From assembly GCA_030704615.1 (NCBI GenBank), contig CM060733.1:63986001-64046000 (forward strand): DNA of 60,000 bases, read 5' to 3'. The translations under genes and the position numbers were made by a program. The notes beneath the pieces are model-generated. The model was given only the letters and a program-made list of their open reading frames with translations, made no database searches and was not told the origin of the DNA. This DNA is from Takakia lepidozioides. Lineage: Eukaryota > Streptophyta > Takakiopsida > Takakiales > Takakiaceae. Positions 19,036 through 28,724 of the stretch are shown one piece after another. The first letter of the stretch is position 1. The number at the start of each line of letters is the position of its first letter.

Positions 19036-20223
19036 TCAATCCTCGCTCGTTTGTGACAAGGATGCTCCCATTGTTGATGCCACAATTGGATTGTCAAGTG
19101 GTGGGGACGGCAACACAGGTTGACTGACCAAGAAAGAGCTTAGATCCCGTTGCTTTACATCTTTGGCAATCATAGGCTTTGGAGGCCTTCCTCTCTTTTT
19201 GCAAGGTCCTTCACTACTTTCAACCTTCTGGCAAATCTCTGCATCGACATGAGTTTTTCCTTTCACATGCTCTGTCAAAGAAGATTGCAAAGAACCTGTC
19301 CTTGGAAACAAGAGTAGCCACTTCGAATCAAGTGGGCACCTAATCCTTATGGAACCCAACTGCGAATAGTCTCCAATTGTGGCTTCCACAATCTCAAATC
19401 TGTTTCCAGGATTGTCCTCACAAAACCGAGCGACTTCCTCTAATGCCTCCTTCACCTTGTTCTTCTTTGTGTCTAATGCTTCATCTGCATTTACAGGGCT
19501 GATGACACATTGTGATGAACCCTTTCCATGACGCCTCTCATAGGCTATGCGATGCCCCTCACTCCTCAAATGAGATCTCATAAAGTTTTCACATGCATCA
19601 TATGGTTTGTTTTTCCCAGACCGTGCATAAACATCCTCACACTCAACACACCATATGTGGAACATTGCTTGTCCTTGTTGATCCTTTGTCATCAGCTCAA
19701 ACTTGTCACATCGTCCTTCTACAGAGATTTTCCTTTCAACGGCTCTAATATCTTTCTGCCATTTTTGAATATCGTTGGATGTAGCCAACGTGCTGCACAA
19801 TCTACCAGATCTCTGCTGAAGTGCATGCTCATGTGCATGGTCTTCATTTCCACCATCGCCAGCAAAGGGTGTATCAGGGTCCATCCTCATCTTGGTAGAC
19901 ACTGGTGCCGGGTCCTCGCCTGGTCTGTCCTCATGCAAGATCGTAGAACCACTGGAAGATAGAGGTCTTTTCAATCCTTGGTCCCCATCGTTTTGGTCTG
20001 AAATCTTAATGTGTACAGTATCCCCTTTCAGAACCATCCTCTCTTCTTGCTTGGCTGAAAGGACACTACCCCCCATAGAAAAGAAATGAAATTTTGCTGA
20101 GACAAGCTCATCACCTATAATTTCTGCTCGGATGCATTTGTATGTGACACCTTGCATAGTGAACACAGAACCAAGCCTGTTTGGTGATGCATCTCCTCCA
20201 ACGAGCAGGACTTTTACTTCCAA
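19036..20223 (-). CDS. Unknown protein, part 1: N-terminal domain with two Cys/His modules and AT-hook-like motif
   Basis: This is an open stretch of about 395 codons with no recognised name. The first codon of the span is TTG and a stop lies just upstream, so the real start is a later ATG or an upstream exon. Visible features: an N-terminal small β-rich domain (LLVGGDASPNRLGSVFTMQG…); a first Cys/His module (CVECEDVYARSG…FMRSHLRSEGH) and a second looser module around RCPLDSKW…EHVKGKTH, both resembling BED/C2H2-type DNA-binding fingers; then KKRGRPPKP, an AT-hook core. A DNA-binding or transposon-related protein is likely. Together with the next two entries it seems to form one broken multi-module gene read on the minus strand. 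A domesticated or captured host gene is possible. Confidence 0.6.
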   Translation of the reverse strand: MEVKVLLVGGDASPNRLGSVFTMQGVTYKCIRAEIIGDELVSAKFHFFSMGGSVLSAKQEERMVLKGDTVHIKISDQNDGDQGLKRPLSSSGSTILHEDRPGEDPAPVSTKMRMDPDTPFAGDGGNEDHAHEHALQQRSGRLCSTLATSNDIQKWQKDIRAVERKISVEGRCDKFELMTKDQQGQAMFHIWCVECEDVYARSGKNKPYDACENFMRSHLRSEGHRIAYERRHGKGSSQCVISPVNADEALDTKKNKVKEALEEVARFCEDNPGNRFEIVEATIGDYSQLGSIRIRCPLDSKWLLLFPRTGSLQSSLTEHVKGKTHVDAEICQKVESSEGPCKKRGRPPKPMIAKDVKQRDLSSFLVSQPVLPSPPLDNPIVASTMGASLSQTSED

Positions 20224-21040
20224 CTCTTCATGAGTTCACCTGCAAAATGCAATGAAAACATTTCAAATCAGACCTTGATAGACCAATAACCAAGCACCCG
20301 GGTTGGAAGGTTCCAAAGTCCTGTTTTATACAACCCTATAGGCTGTCCAAGCAGGGACTACGTTGATAAGAGGATGAAATGTATACAGAAGCAAGTACCT
20401 GATTGATGAGTTTGACGTTGCTAATTCTTGCTGCTACTATTGACCAAATGTTGCTACTTCCACTGCTGGTAGCCCTCTTGGGTGATCCTGAACCCACAGT
20501 CCATCCTTGCATCAGCGGCTACCCCTCCCTCCACACTAACATATTTAAATACAAAGTTCTGTCAAACTCCCTACGATGTTGCATGAAGAAAGCTCACCTT
20601 GTTGACAATATTGTCCCACCGTTGTGGATCATATTTATAGAACTCCTGCCAGCGCTGTTCCTTGCTCCAAATCTGGCCCTCTTGGATGATTTTGCACCCA
20701 TGATCCTCTCCCTGCATCAACAGCTACCCCTCCCTGTCATGCTGCCACCTCGGCCCTAAACTTGCAAAGTCACTCCAACGCACCGCAAATCCACCCAACG
20801 AGCTAACTTACAGAATTCAATACATATGCTTCAGGGCTAAGGAGGATGAGAGGAAAAACAGGCTGAAACAGGTCAAACCAGAAGGTGCCCTCAGGCTGAA
20901 ATGTGTTGAAGAAGGTACCTTCATCAGCAATGCCTTGCTCTATCAATTGCGCTGTTGCCGCTGCAGTTTCCAGTTGACCATCCACCCACATTGTCCCACC
21001 ATTGACTGGGGGCAGAAAAGTGTCAGATTCCAAAGCTTCT
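20224..21040. other. No gene recognised
   Basis: Only short ORFs without any family resemblance occur here (for example a hydrophobic one at 20403-20759). Two similar phrases, CTGTTGACAATATTGTCCCACC near 20600 and CCCACATTGTCCCACC near 20987, hint at local duplication. Confidence 0.4.
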
Positions 21041-21044
21041 CTTC

Positions 21045-21437
21045 ATGTTTGTGGTGCTATTGCAAGGTGACTCCAATGCGCAAGTGGGCAAAGGGCTCCA
21101 TCAGGACGATATCATTGGGTCTTCTGGTGAGGACGAGCTGAATTCTAATGGCAGACGGTTAATTAACTGTCTGGAAGAGCTTCAGCTTTTGACCTTGAAT
21201 AACAAGACAAGAGGTGACCAAGTGCAGTGGACTCGTGAGAAATCCCAAACTGGGGAACGTTCCATTGTGGACTATATCATAATGGACAAAAATTTGTTCC
21301 CCGAGTGTTTCTCTTCGATGATCGACAGAACTGATATTGGTACCTTTGACCACTTCCTGGTTTGGACTGAGATCAAAAGGTGTTTTCCCAACACCAGAGT
21401 AGAAGAGATTCTCAAGGACCTGGACCTGGATCCGCAA
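21045..21437 (+). pseudogene. LINE endonuclease fragment
   Basis: About 120 codons carry the second half of an endonuclease/exonuclease/phosphatase fold: GDSNAQVG (catalytic GDxN), RSIVDYII (SxxDY) and GTFDHFLV (DH). This belongs to a LINE distinct from the one at 1-16.5 kb: the zinc-binding C-terminus that follows differs in sequence. The frame runs on into the duplicated block at 21396. The 5' part of the endonuclease and most of the RT are absent. Confidence 0.75.
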
Positions 21438-21905
21438 GTCTTGACCCTGCTGGATAAATCCGACTTAGAGGCTGTAGTGTCCAAAGCCATGTCTGTTGCC
21501 ATGAGATTGTCTGATGAAAATGAAGTTAGGCAGAAAACTTCCCTGAACTTGTTTCTAGTCAGTGACATGGGGGAGGACATCTTGGATGACCTCAAGGGTC
21601 CACCCACTCTCGGCACTAGACTGAAATTTAAACTGAGGGAAGGAAGCCTACCTTTGAACAACAAACAGAAGCAGAGAGGAAAGGGGGAGTGCACTTCCCA
21701 TTGTGTGGGCAATCTGAAGACAATACTCATTTTCTGATACACCGTCTGGGGTTCTCTCACCAAATGGGCAAAGCTCTGGGGCTCACTAAATTTTCCACTG
21801 CACAGGGGTCAACTCTGAGGTTAAGAAAACCATGCTTTCTCGCGTTATTAGACCTGCCTTGGAGTACGGATCTGCTATATGGGTTGATAACTCCAACCAG
21901 GCTAA
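21396..21905 (+). repeat. 0.5-kb tandem duplication, copy 1 (LINE C-terminal sequence)
   Basis: It matches 22146-22653 with scattered substitutions; the offset is 750 bases. It encodes the LINE zinc-binding tail (…LPLNNKQKQRGKGEC…) and then, in another frame, the distal segment MLSRVIRPALEYGSAIWVDN. A third, partial copy of the zinc-binding part is at 22654-22800. Confidence 0.85.
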
Positions 21906-22113
21906 GTCTCTAGAATCCATTCAAGTGGGGGCGCTTAAGGAGTGTATGTCAGCATGCTCCAAAACAGCCAATGTGGCTGTTCGGGGTGAGTTTGGCATTC
22001 CATCATTAAGCTCCCGACGAGATGAAATCAAGGTCAGATGGTGGGGTCAGCTGCAACATATGCCCAACACCAGATATCCTAAGTTAATCGACTCTATATC
22101 TTGGAAACCCTAA
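21832..22113 (+). pseudogene. LINE reverse transcriptase C-terminal fragment
   Basis: About 93 codons follow the first duplicated block: MLSRVIRPALEYGSAIWVDN…SIQVGALKECMSACSKTANVAVRGEFGIPSLSSRRDEIKVRWWGQL. This is the region behind the thumb in LINE ORF2 proteins, where the pattern 'RPALEYGS.IW' is common. Part of a diverged minus-strand relative is visible at 24.33-24.88 kb. It is truncated at both ends. Confidence 0.7.
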
Positions 22114-22145
22114 ACCCTGTCAAACAGGCGAAGTCCTGGCAGAAG

Positions 22146-22653
22146 AGAGTAGAAAAGATTCTCAAGGACCTTGACCTGGATCCGCAAGTCTTGACCCTGC
22201 TGGATAAATCTGACTTAGAGGCTGTAGTGTCTGAAGCCATGTCTGTTGCCATGAGATTGTCTGATGAAAATGAAGTTAGGTAGAGAACTTCCTTGAACTT
22301 GTTCCAGTCAGTGACATGGGGGTGGACATCTTGGATGACCTCAAGGGTCCACCCACTCTTGGCACTAGACTGAAATTTAAACTCAGGGCAGGAAGCCTAC
22401 CTTTGAACAACAAACAGAAGCAGAGAGGAAAGGGGGAGTGCACTGCCCATTGTGTGGGCAATCTGAAGACAATATTCATTTTCTGATACACTGTCTGGGG
22501 TCTCTCACCAAATGGGCAAAGCTCTGGGGCTCACTAAATTTTCCACTGCACAGGGGTCAACTCTGAGGTTAAGAAAACCATGCTTTCTCGCGTTATTAGA
22601 CCTGCCTTGGAGTACGGATCTGCTATATGGGTTGATAACTCCAACCAGGCTAA
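22146..22653 (+). repeat. 0.5-kb tandem duplication, copy 2 (LINE C-terminal sequence)
   Basis: This is the counterpart of 21396-21905. It ends at GGCTAA, where the sequence switches directly to a third copy of the zinc-binding segment and then to gypsy integrase. Confidence 0.85.
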
Positions 22654-23888
22654 CCAGGGCAAGAAGCCTACCTTTGAATAGCAAACAGAAGCAGAGAGGA
22701 AAGGGAGAGTGCAATTGTCCATTGCGTGGGCAACCTGAAGACAGTATTCATTTTCTGATACACTGTCCGGGGTTCTCTCACCAAAGAGACGCTCTCTTCA
22801 ATTCTATCAAGGGAATTGTGCCTATACCCCTGTTTACCAACTTTGAAAGTCTCGAGGCTGTGTTGGTGATGGTGGAGCACTTCTCCAAGTGGATTGAGTT
22901 GGTTCCATTGCCTGACAAGGCTAGTGAGGGGGCTGCGTATGCATTCTTGGATCGTGTGCTTAGCCGATTTGGTGCTCCAGCTGAGGTACTCACGGACCAA
23001 GGGAGAGAGTTCTTGGGGGAGTTTCATGCTTTGTGTGATAAAGCCTTGATAGACCACCGCACCACTTCTCGGGATCATCCTGAGGCCGATGGCTTGGCAG
23101 AGAGAGTTGTTCAGACGGTGAAGAGGGGTTTGCGCAAGTATGGCTTGCAGAAGGGACACCTAGGAGATTGGGATCTTCAGGTTCCTTGGTTAGCCATGGG
23201 CTACAGGTTCAGCAAACAAGCATCACTTGCCTCCTTCTCACCATATTTCCTTCTCTTTGGCCGAGAGCCGGATTTGCCTGCAGCCATTCGTAGGAACACT
23301 GCTCAAGTCCTTAACCTTGACGATCTGGACGTGTGGGTACGTGCATGTGATCAGCGTGCAGAATTGTTCAAGAAAGTCATGCCCATGGCTTTTGAGAACC
23401 TTGCCATTGCACAACACCGTGATACGTTGAGGTATGCCACTATACGTGGTGGAGGATATCGTCCTGGGGTTCGGAGGTTTACCCCTGGTGACTATGTTTA
23501 TTTGAAACAGACTGCTCCTACGACTCTGGATGTTACTGCAGGGCGTGTTATTCTGAGGGTTCGAGAGGTGTTGCCCTCAGGGGTCCTGATCTTGGAGGGT
23601 CGGGACGGCATGACTTGGAAGGACCATGTGCGTAATTGTGCGCCATGTCACCTTCCCAATGTCGATGGCAGAGTTGACATAGGTGGAGAGGCGCAGAGGA
23701 ACAGAACGAAAGAAAAGCAATCAGTTTGGACATACCTGAATCAAAACCCAAACCCGATGACCAAACTTAGGACCAGCAGGTGCTACCAGACGCCAATGAG
23801 AGATAGCGACCAGGTTTCTCAGGAGCCACAAGATGAACTGAAGCTTCTGTCTCAGCCTCCGGAGCCAGGCCTTGTTGAGTATGCTTAG
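22512..23888 (+). CDS. Chimeric ORF: LINE zinc-binding tail fused to gypsy integrase
   Basis: An ATG-initiated 458-codon frame has no stop. Residues 1-50 come from the LINE duplication, about 55-115 are a reverse-transcriptase zinc-binding motif (CPLRGQPEDSIHFLIHCPGF), and from residue 117 on it is gypsy integrase core: VMVEHFSKWIELVPLPDKA, LTDQGREF, GLAERVVQ (catalytic Glu) and SPYFLLFGREPDLP, then the C-terminal barrel to DGRVD at 23678. The gypsy part (22860-23678) aligns with 12378-13194 but has the two bases the full element lacks. Homology stops exactly where the PHD finger would begin. The last 70 codons are unrelated. The N-terminal catalytic Asp of the integrase and its HHCC domain are missing, so it is probably not a functional integrase; most likely a fused remnant that happens to be open. 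Confidence 0.7.
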   Translation: MGKALGLTKFSTAQGSTLRLRKPCFLALLDLPWSTDLLYGLITPTRLTRARSLPLNSKQKQRGKGECNCPLRGQPEDSIHFLIHCPGFSHQRDALFNSIKGIVPIPLFTNFESLEAVLVMVEHFSKWIELVPLPDKASEGAAYAFLDRVLSRFGAPAEVLTDQGREFLGEFHALCDKALIDHRTTSRDHPEADGLAERVVQTVKRGLRKYGLQKGHLGDWDLQVPWLAMGYRFSKQASLASFSPYFLLFGREPDLPAAIRRNTAQVLNLDDLDVWVRACDQRAELFKKVMPMAFENLAIAQHRDTLRYATIRGGGYRPGVRRFTPGDYVYLKQTAPTTLDVTAGRVILRVREVLPSGVLILEGRDGMTWKDHVRNCAPCHLPNVDGRVDIGGEAQRNRTKEKQSVWTYLNQNPNPMTKLRTSRCYQTPMRDSDQVSQEPQDELKLLSQPPEPGLVEYA

Positions 23889-24089
23889 GCCATGGAAGGG
23901 TGCCACTATTCCGCAAACGCCAAATCTTGGTAGAATGCGATTGTACTTCACAATGGCTGCAGGAAGCTCAAAGATCTTATGGGATAAGAGGAAAAAAGAA
24001 ACAAGAAAGAGAGGGGGTCACAAAGCTCATGGCATGCTAAGACCATGCTGACACGGAAGGGGTGCGGTGGAGGAGGGAAAAGAGAGCCC

Positions 24090-24215
24090 GTTGGAGACAG
24101 ATCGCGGGGAGAAAAGAAAAAAAAGAAAAGCAAAAAAACATTGCATCGCGATTTGATCCCGCGATGTGTCACGCCACATTCTACGCCCTTACCACTAGAC
24201 TACTCCTAAAACTTA
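24090..24215 (-). mobile_element. tRNA-derived SINE head (pol III promoter)
   Basis: On the minus strand an A box TAGTCTAGTGG (24202-24192) and a perfect B box GATCAAATC (24158-24150; consensus GWTCRANNC) are spaced as in a tRNA gene. No cloverleaf acceptor stem is apparent, so this is a SINE head rather than a tRNA gene. A T-rich stretch follows on the minus strand. I could not find its target duplication, so the 3' boundary is a guess. Confidence 0.6.
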
Positions 24216-24249
24216 GTAACCCCTTCCTGTAAGATTATATTTAAGGTGA

Positions 24250-24300
24250 TATAAACCCCCCTCTATATGTATAATGTTGTACATGGAGGGGTTTAAAATA
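24250..24300. repeat. Long hairpin (AAACCCC…GGGGTTT)
   Basis: TATAAACCCCCCTCTATATGTA pairs with TGTACATGGAGGGGTTTAAAATA across a short AT-rich loop. It could be the core of a small foldback element or a structured end of the neighbouring SINE. Confidence 0.5.
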
Positions 24301-24329
24301 CCCCCTCCTGTGCACGCACGTGGCTGGTA

Positions 24330-24880
24330 CATATTGGCTGGAGTGCACCCCCCGGGAGACAATATCCATTTCCTGATTCAGGGTCCGGGAATTTATAGTC
24401 TTGTGCCGAGAGTGGCCCGCCTAACTTGAAGCTCTTCGGACAATTTCAAGAGTGGGTAAACCCCTAAGGTCATTCATGATGTCCTCCCCGTGTCACAAAC
24501 TGGAAACAAGTTCAGGGAAGTGGTCTGCCTAACTTCAAATCCTTGAAACCTCTTCCACTCTCTGCCAGGCCTTTGCCTCTTTGACATGGCAACCCTGTCT
24601 CAGAAATTTAGAGCCGCTTACCTTCCGATATATGATGTTGGACATACGTTGCAGCAGACCACACCATGTGACCTTCAATTCATGTGACAGGGAACTTAAG
24701 GAAAACATGCCAAACAGCCACATTGGGAGCATGCTGACATGCACTCCTTAAGCACCCCCACTTCACTGGAATCTACATAATTGAGCCTGCAGGTTGGAGT
24801 TGTGAATCCATACTGCAGATGCGTACTCGCAGGCACTTGGAATAATGCGACAAAGCATGGTTTGTTGGCCTCTCAAAACC
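24330..24880 (-). pseudogene. LINE C-terminal remnant, minus strand
   Basis: Reading from about 24870 to 24360 in shifting frames gives a diverged version of the LINE tail at 21832-22113: a 'RIIPSACEYASAVWIHNSN' segment, then VHVSMLPMWLFGMF, LKVTWCGLLQRMSNIIYRKV (compare IKVRWWGQLQHMPNTRYPKL) and KEAKAWQRVEEV. There are several stops and frame changes. It shows a third insertion of the same LINE family here, in the opposite orientation. Confidence 0.6.
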
Positions 24881-24883
24881 CTA

Positions 24884-25281
24884 CTAACCCACATTGCGAA
24901 AGAAAAGCCCACTGGGAAGGAAAGAAAGCCCACTTACCAGTGGAGGTGCACGGGCAGCTACCTTGCGCCGTTTGCCCGTGTCGGGGTTCGGCATTGGAGC
25001 TGGGCCTCTCTTTTCGGCAGAGCTCTCCACCTCCACCTCCTCATCCCTTGCCAATGGCTGGTAGTCGTCGGTGTCCGTATCCCCCGACGACGAGGACGAG
25101 CTGCCCACACTTGGACTTCGCCGCAGGTCCTTCATGGCCAGTCGGGGGGCTCCGACGCACAGAGGTCGTGGGGTCAGCTGCTCTCTTTGCAGGCGAGGGA
25201 GTTGCAACGCCGGTTCTCCGCCCCTCTTTGTCGGCAGACATGGACCACGAGAGGACAAGGCAAGACAGGCAGGGAAGAAAA
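24884..25281 (-). CDS. Unrecognised Ser/Asp-rich ORF next to the copia insertion
   Basis: The frame is open on the minus strand into the copia LTR. The part outside the LTR encodes a run of serines and acidic residues (SPSVGSSSSSSGDTDTDD, residue range about 85-105), then basic GKRRKVAARAPP, a pattern common in disordered nuclear proteins. I recognise no family. A related purine-rich phrase (GGCAAGACAGG.AGGGAAG) lies on both sides of the copia element, so the copia may have split a larger region. Confidence 0.3.
25277..25281. repeat. Copia target-site duplication, left (GAAAA)
   Basis: GAAAA directly abuts TGTTGGAA of the LTR and is repeated at 29052-29056. Five bases is the normal size for copia. 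Confidence 0.85.
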
Positions 25282-25608
25282 TGTTGGAATTCGACAGAGA
25301 ATAGAGATTAAAGATGAACTGGTTACTGAGAACTCTCCACCCAACCATAGGACCACAACAAGCTGTGTCCACCCTTCGAGCTCTCCCTATTTATACTCAA
25401 AGTCTAATCCAGAAATAGCTGAGATAACTATAGCATAACTGCATGCTTTTACTTAAGATATCTCCATCTGCTATTCTGGTACAATGACTTGAGTCACTAA
25501 TAACTGAAGCTAACTTTAGCTATCTTTTAGCTAACCGAGGCTTATCTCTATTGTTAACTGTGACTTGTTAGTATGTCTGGTTGTAGATATGTTTAATTAC
25601 TTCCAACA
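25282..25608 (-). repeat. Copia 3' LTR
   Basis: 327 bp, starting TGTTGGAA and ending TTCCAACA, a long terminal inverted repeat typical of copia. It aligns without gaps to 28725-29051 with around ten substitutions. Confidence 0.95.
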
Positions 25609-25617
25609 CTCCCACTC
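25609..25617 (-). promoter_or_regulatory. Copia polypurine tract
   Basis: The minus strand reads GAGTGGGAG immediately before the 3' LTR (TGTTGGAA on that strand), the expected place for plus-strand priming. Confidence 0.8.
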
Positions 25618-25754
25618 AATTAAACCATATCATTGAGCTACTTCGTTTGTCTTTGGAGAAGAGACACCAAGTAAGGTTGAACACTTCATGTGTTTTGTTT
25701 GTGGTAGACTCTTCGTCAAAACATCCGCAACCATATCTCCTGTAGCACAATAGA

Positions 25755-26246
25755 TCATCTTGATCTCTCCCTTGCATACAACTTCCCGTATGTAGTGTTG
25801 TTGCACTTCAATGTGCTTCGTCCTTGAATATATTTCGGATTCTGACTTAGTGCAATCGCACTTTGATTGTCACAATAGAGAGTCGTAGGTAGTGATTGGA
25901 GATGATCCAAATCTTCAAGCAAATTCCGTAACCAAATAGCCTCATTTGCTGCTTGTGTAATGGACATGTACTCAGCTTCTGTTGATGACAACGCTGTTGC
26001 AACTTGTCGTTTGCTAGACCAAGATACAGCTCCACCTGCTAGGAGAAAACAATGACCTGAAGTTGATTTTCTACTATCAACGTCTCCTGCCCAGTCAGCA
26101 TCAGCAAACCCCAACAAACTTGGATCTTCCACTCTCTTATAGAGTAGACCAGAGGTTGATGTTCCTCTTAGATATCGAAATATCTTCTTCACTGCTTTCC
26201 AATGGGTTTGTCCGGGATTTGAAAGAAATTGTGAGACCACTCCCAC
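25755..26246 (-). pseudogene. pol: Copia RNase H
   Basis: The frame opens at the deletion junction (VVSQFLSNPGQTHW) and continues with YLRGTSTSGLLY, FADADWAGDVDSRKSTSG, SSTEAEYMSITQAANEAIWLR and YCDNQSAIALSQNP, the complete RNase H signature of copia elements. The end is frameshifted: LKCNNTTYGKLYA… should read as the usual HIDIRYH… tail. All RT motifs including YVDD, normally about 250 residues upstream, are gone. Confidence 0.9.
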
Positions 26247-27256
26247 TGAGATCTCCTTAGAATTGACACATCTTCAACTTCATCTCTAGAGTCCATATCA
26301 ACAAGTGGTTCACCAACTTCGACTCCTTGATCAACTCTATCAAGTTGAACACCTCCATCATTTGCTTCAGCCATCTCTTGTATTGGCTCCTCATAAGACT
26401 CATCTTGGAAATGGTGTAATGGCTCTAAGCTCATTCCCATGTCATCTTCTCCCACTACCAAAGAGGGTATGAAGCTTTCATCAAACACTACGTCCCTACT
26501 GTGTTTGACAGCCTTAGTTGTCTTATTGAACAACTTATATCCTTTCACACCTTCTGTGTAGCCAATAAAGATGCATCCTTCTGATTTGGAGTCAAATTTC
26601 CTTCGCTTCTGAGTAGAGATATGGACATATGCACGACATCCAAAAATCCTACAATGAGCCACACTAGGCTTCTGACCACTCCATACCTCTTCTGGTGTTT
26701 TTCCCAACACTGATTTGGTAGATATTCTGTTGTGAAGATATGTTGCAGTGCCAACAGCTTCTGCCCAAAAATAATTTGAAAGATTCACTTCTTTCAACAT
26801 ACTCCTTGCAGATTCTTGTAGTGATCTATTCATCCGCTCAGCTACACCATTCTGCTCAGGTGTATATGGAACAGTAAACTGTCGAGCTATTCCATTCTCT
26901 TGACAAAACTGATTGAAAGCCTTTGAGATGTACTCACCACCATTGTCAGATCTCAAAATCTTAAGAGGCTTTCCAGTTTGTTTTTCTGCAAGTACTTTGA
27001 ACTCCTTGAATTTCTCTAGCACTTGACTTTTCTGCCTTAGGAAATTCACCACAACCCTTCTTGACAAATCATCAATGAATGTCACAAAGTACCTTACTCC
27101 TCCAAGTGATGTGGTTTGCATTGGCCCGCACACATCAGAATGTACAATCTCCAATATACTTGTGGCTCTTCGTCCACCATCCTTAGGAAATTGACCTCGA
27201 TGTTGCTTCCCTTCAAAGCAACCTTTGCATAGACGCATATCGCTCATCTCCTTCAA
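26189..27256 (-). pseudogene. pol: Copia integrase
   Basis: It starts in the GAG-pre-integrase region (CKGCFEGKQHRGQFPK) and holds the whole DDE core: HSDVCGPM (D), LRSDNGGEY (D), EQNGVAERMNRSL (E), then the copia-type C-terminal region (HCRIFGCRAYVHI … GYTEGVKGYKLFN). Between 27690 and 27256 the sequence is badly decayed, with several stops, though FAKGYRVVFQDESC (27.5 kb) is still readable. The frame ends shortly after the deletion junction at about 26240, where RNase H sequence takes over in another frame. Confidence 0.9.
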
Positions 27257-27689
27257 TGGTAGTCATTCCACAAGATGGCTTGAGAGTTGCATCTGTCTCA
27301 ACTTCTTAATGCTCACATGACCTAACCTTCTATGCCACAACTCTGTTTCTGACATGACAGTGTAGATCCCAACTGTGGTGAAAATGTGGTAAGAGCACTA
27401 GAGACATGATGTTGTAATCTATACAAGCAATTATCAAGAATAGCTCTTGCTACCACAGCTCCTGAGCTATCTGTGATAGTACAACTCTCATCTTGGAATA
27501 CCACTCTGTATCCCTTTGCAAACAATTTGCCTTACAGACAGCAGGTTCTTTGTTAAAGTAGGGACATGTAGGACATTTTCCACCTCTATGGTTTCCCCTT
27601 CATTGAGCATAAGAGAGACTGAGCCTTCCCCACCAATGACATGCTTGCTATCATCTCCCAAAAAAACATATTGTGTAGGTGAAAGAGAT

Positions 27690-28670
27690 CTATAGGATAA
27701 GCATCTCTGAACTCATATGTTGAGATGCTCCTGAATCAACATACCACACATGCTTCTGTCTAGTAGTGGCTGAGAGAGACACAACAAATAGAATAGCATT
27801 CCTCTGATGAGTAGCTATGTTTCCTTGACTCTCTCTGCTGCGCTCATCTGCAATGCGCTTTCTACAATCCTTGATCATGTGACCAAGTTTCTTGCAATAA
27901 AAGCACCTCATTTTGGCCTTTTTGATCTTTGAGCTAGATTGAGGTTTCTGAAACCTCTGGGACTTCTGAGACATATGTGAAGGGAGTCTTCTATTCAAGA
28001 CTACTCCAGTCTTGCCTGTGAACAAAGCTCTGTCTACCTCTGTAGACGTACCTTGACATTTTCTTCTTGTTTCCTCCTTGAGGAGAAGTCTTATGACAAC
28101 ATCAATGGTTAAGTTGGTTTGTCCTGCTAGAGACACCACAAAACCATCATAGGATTCAAGTAAGGTTGCCAATAACACCACTGCGACGTGTTCATCAGTC
28201 ACATTAGTTCCCACAGAGACTAGTTGATCTCGCAACACACAAAACAAATTCAAGTGTTGTTCAACTGAGTCTGACTCGGTCATCTTCAGACCATAGAACT
28301 TTTGCGTCGCATACACTTGCGATGTGACATCCTTCGTCTCATATATGCTTGCTAGCTTGTCCCAAACATCCTTAGCATTCTTAGCACTTATAATGAGATG
28401 CAACTGTTTGTCTCTCAAACTTGTGATGATGCTAGCTCTTGCTTTCTAATCTTTCCTATCCCATATGGCTTGGCCAACAATAGTGTCAGGTCTTGGGACT
28501 GATCCATCAACCACTCCCCATAGATCTTTGTCTAGAAGGACCATCTCCATCATAAACTTCCAGGTTTGATAGTTAGCTCCATTGAATCGATCTTCCACTC
28601 TCACATCTAATGTACTCGTCATAGACATAGAAGGAGGATTGCTAGAAGACGACGCTCCAGCCATAATCAA
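27690..28670 (-). pseudogene. gag: Copia Gag and start of protease
   Basis: One frame from 28670 to 27690, interrupted by TAG at 28448-28446 (KD-stop-KARAS). The retrotransposon gag region (FNGANYQTWKFMMEMVL … KDVWDKLASIYETKD … MTESDSVEQHLN) is followed by a CX2CX4HX4C knuckle (CFYCKKLGHMIKDC) and the protease signature WYVDSGASQHM. The frame then breaks at 27690. Copia-type Gag packages element RNA; the protease would mature it. The single TAG fits a CAG-to-TAG change. Confidence 0.88.
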
Positions 28671-28707
28671 GTTCTCTCATCTCAACTACCAACTCTCACC
28701 TAGAGAA

Positions 28708-28724
28708 GAATGGCTCTGATACCA
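28708..28724 (-). promoter_or_regulatory. Copia primer-binding site
   Basis: The minus strand reads TGGTATCAGAGCCATTC directly next to the 5' LTR. TGGTATCAGAGC is the classic complement of the initiator tRNA-Met 3' end used by plant copia elements. Confidence 0.93.

Noticed and set aside
24150-24202. Possible functional tRNA genes (here and at 44.19-44.24 and 44.71-44.77 kb)
   Set aside because: A and B boxes are present, but no acceptor stem, anticodon stem or CCA-compatible end can be drawn; one of the three has SINE-type target duplications.
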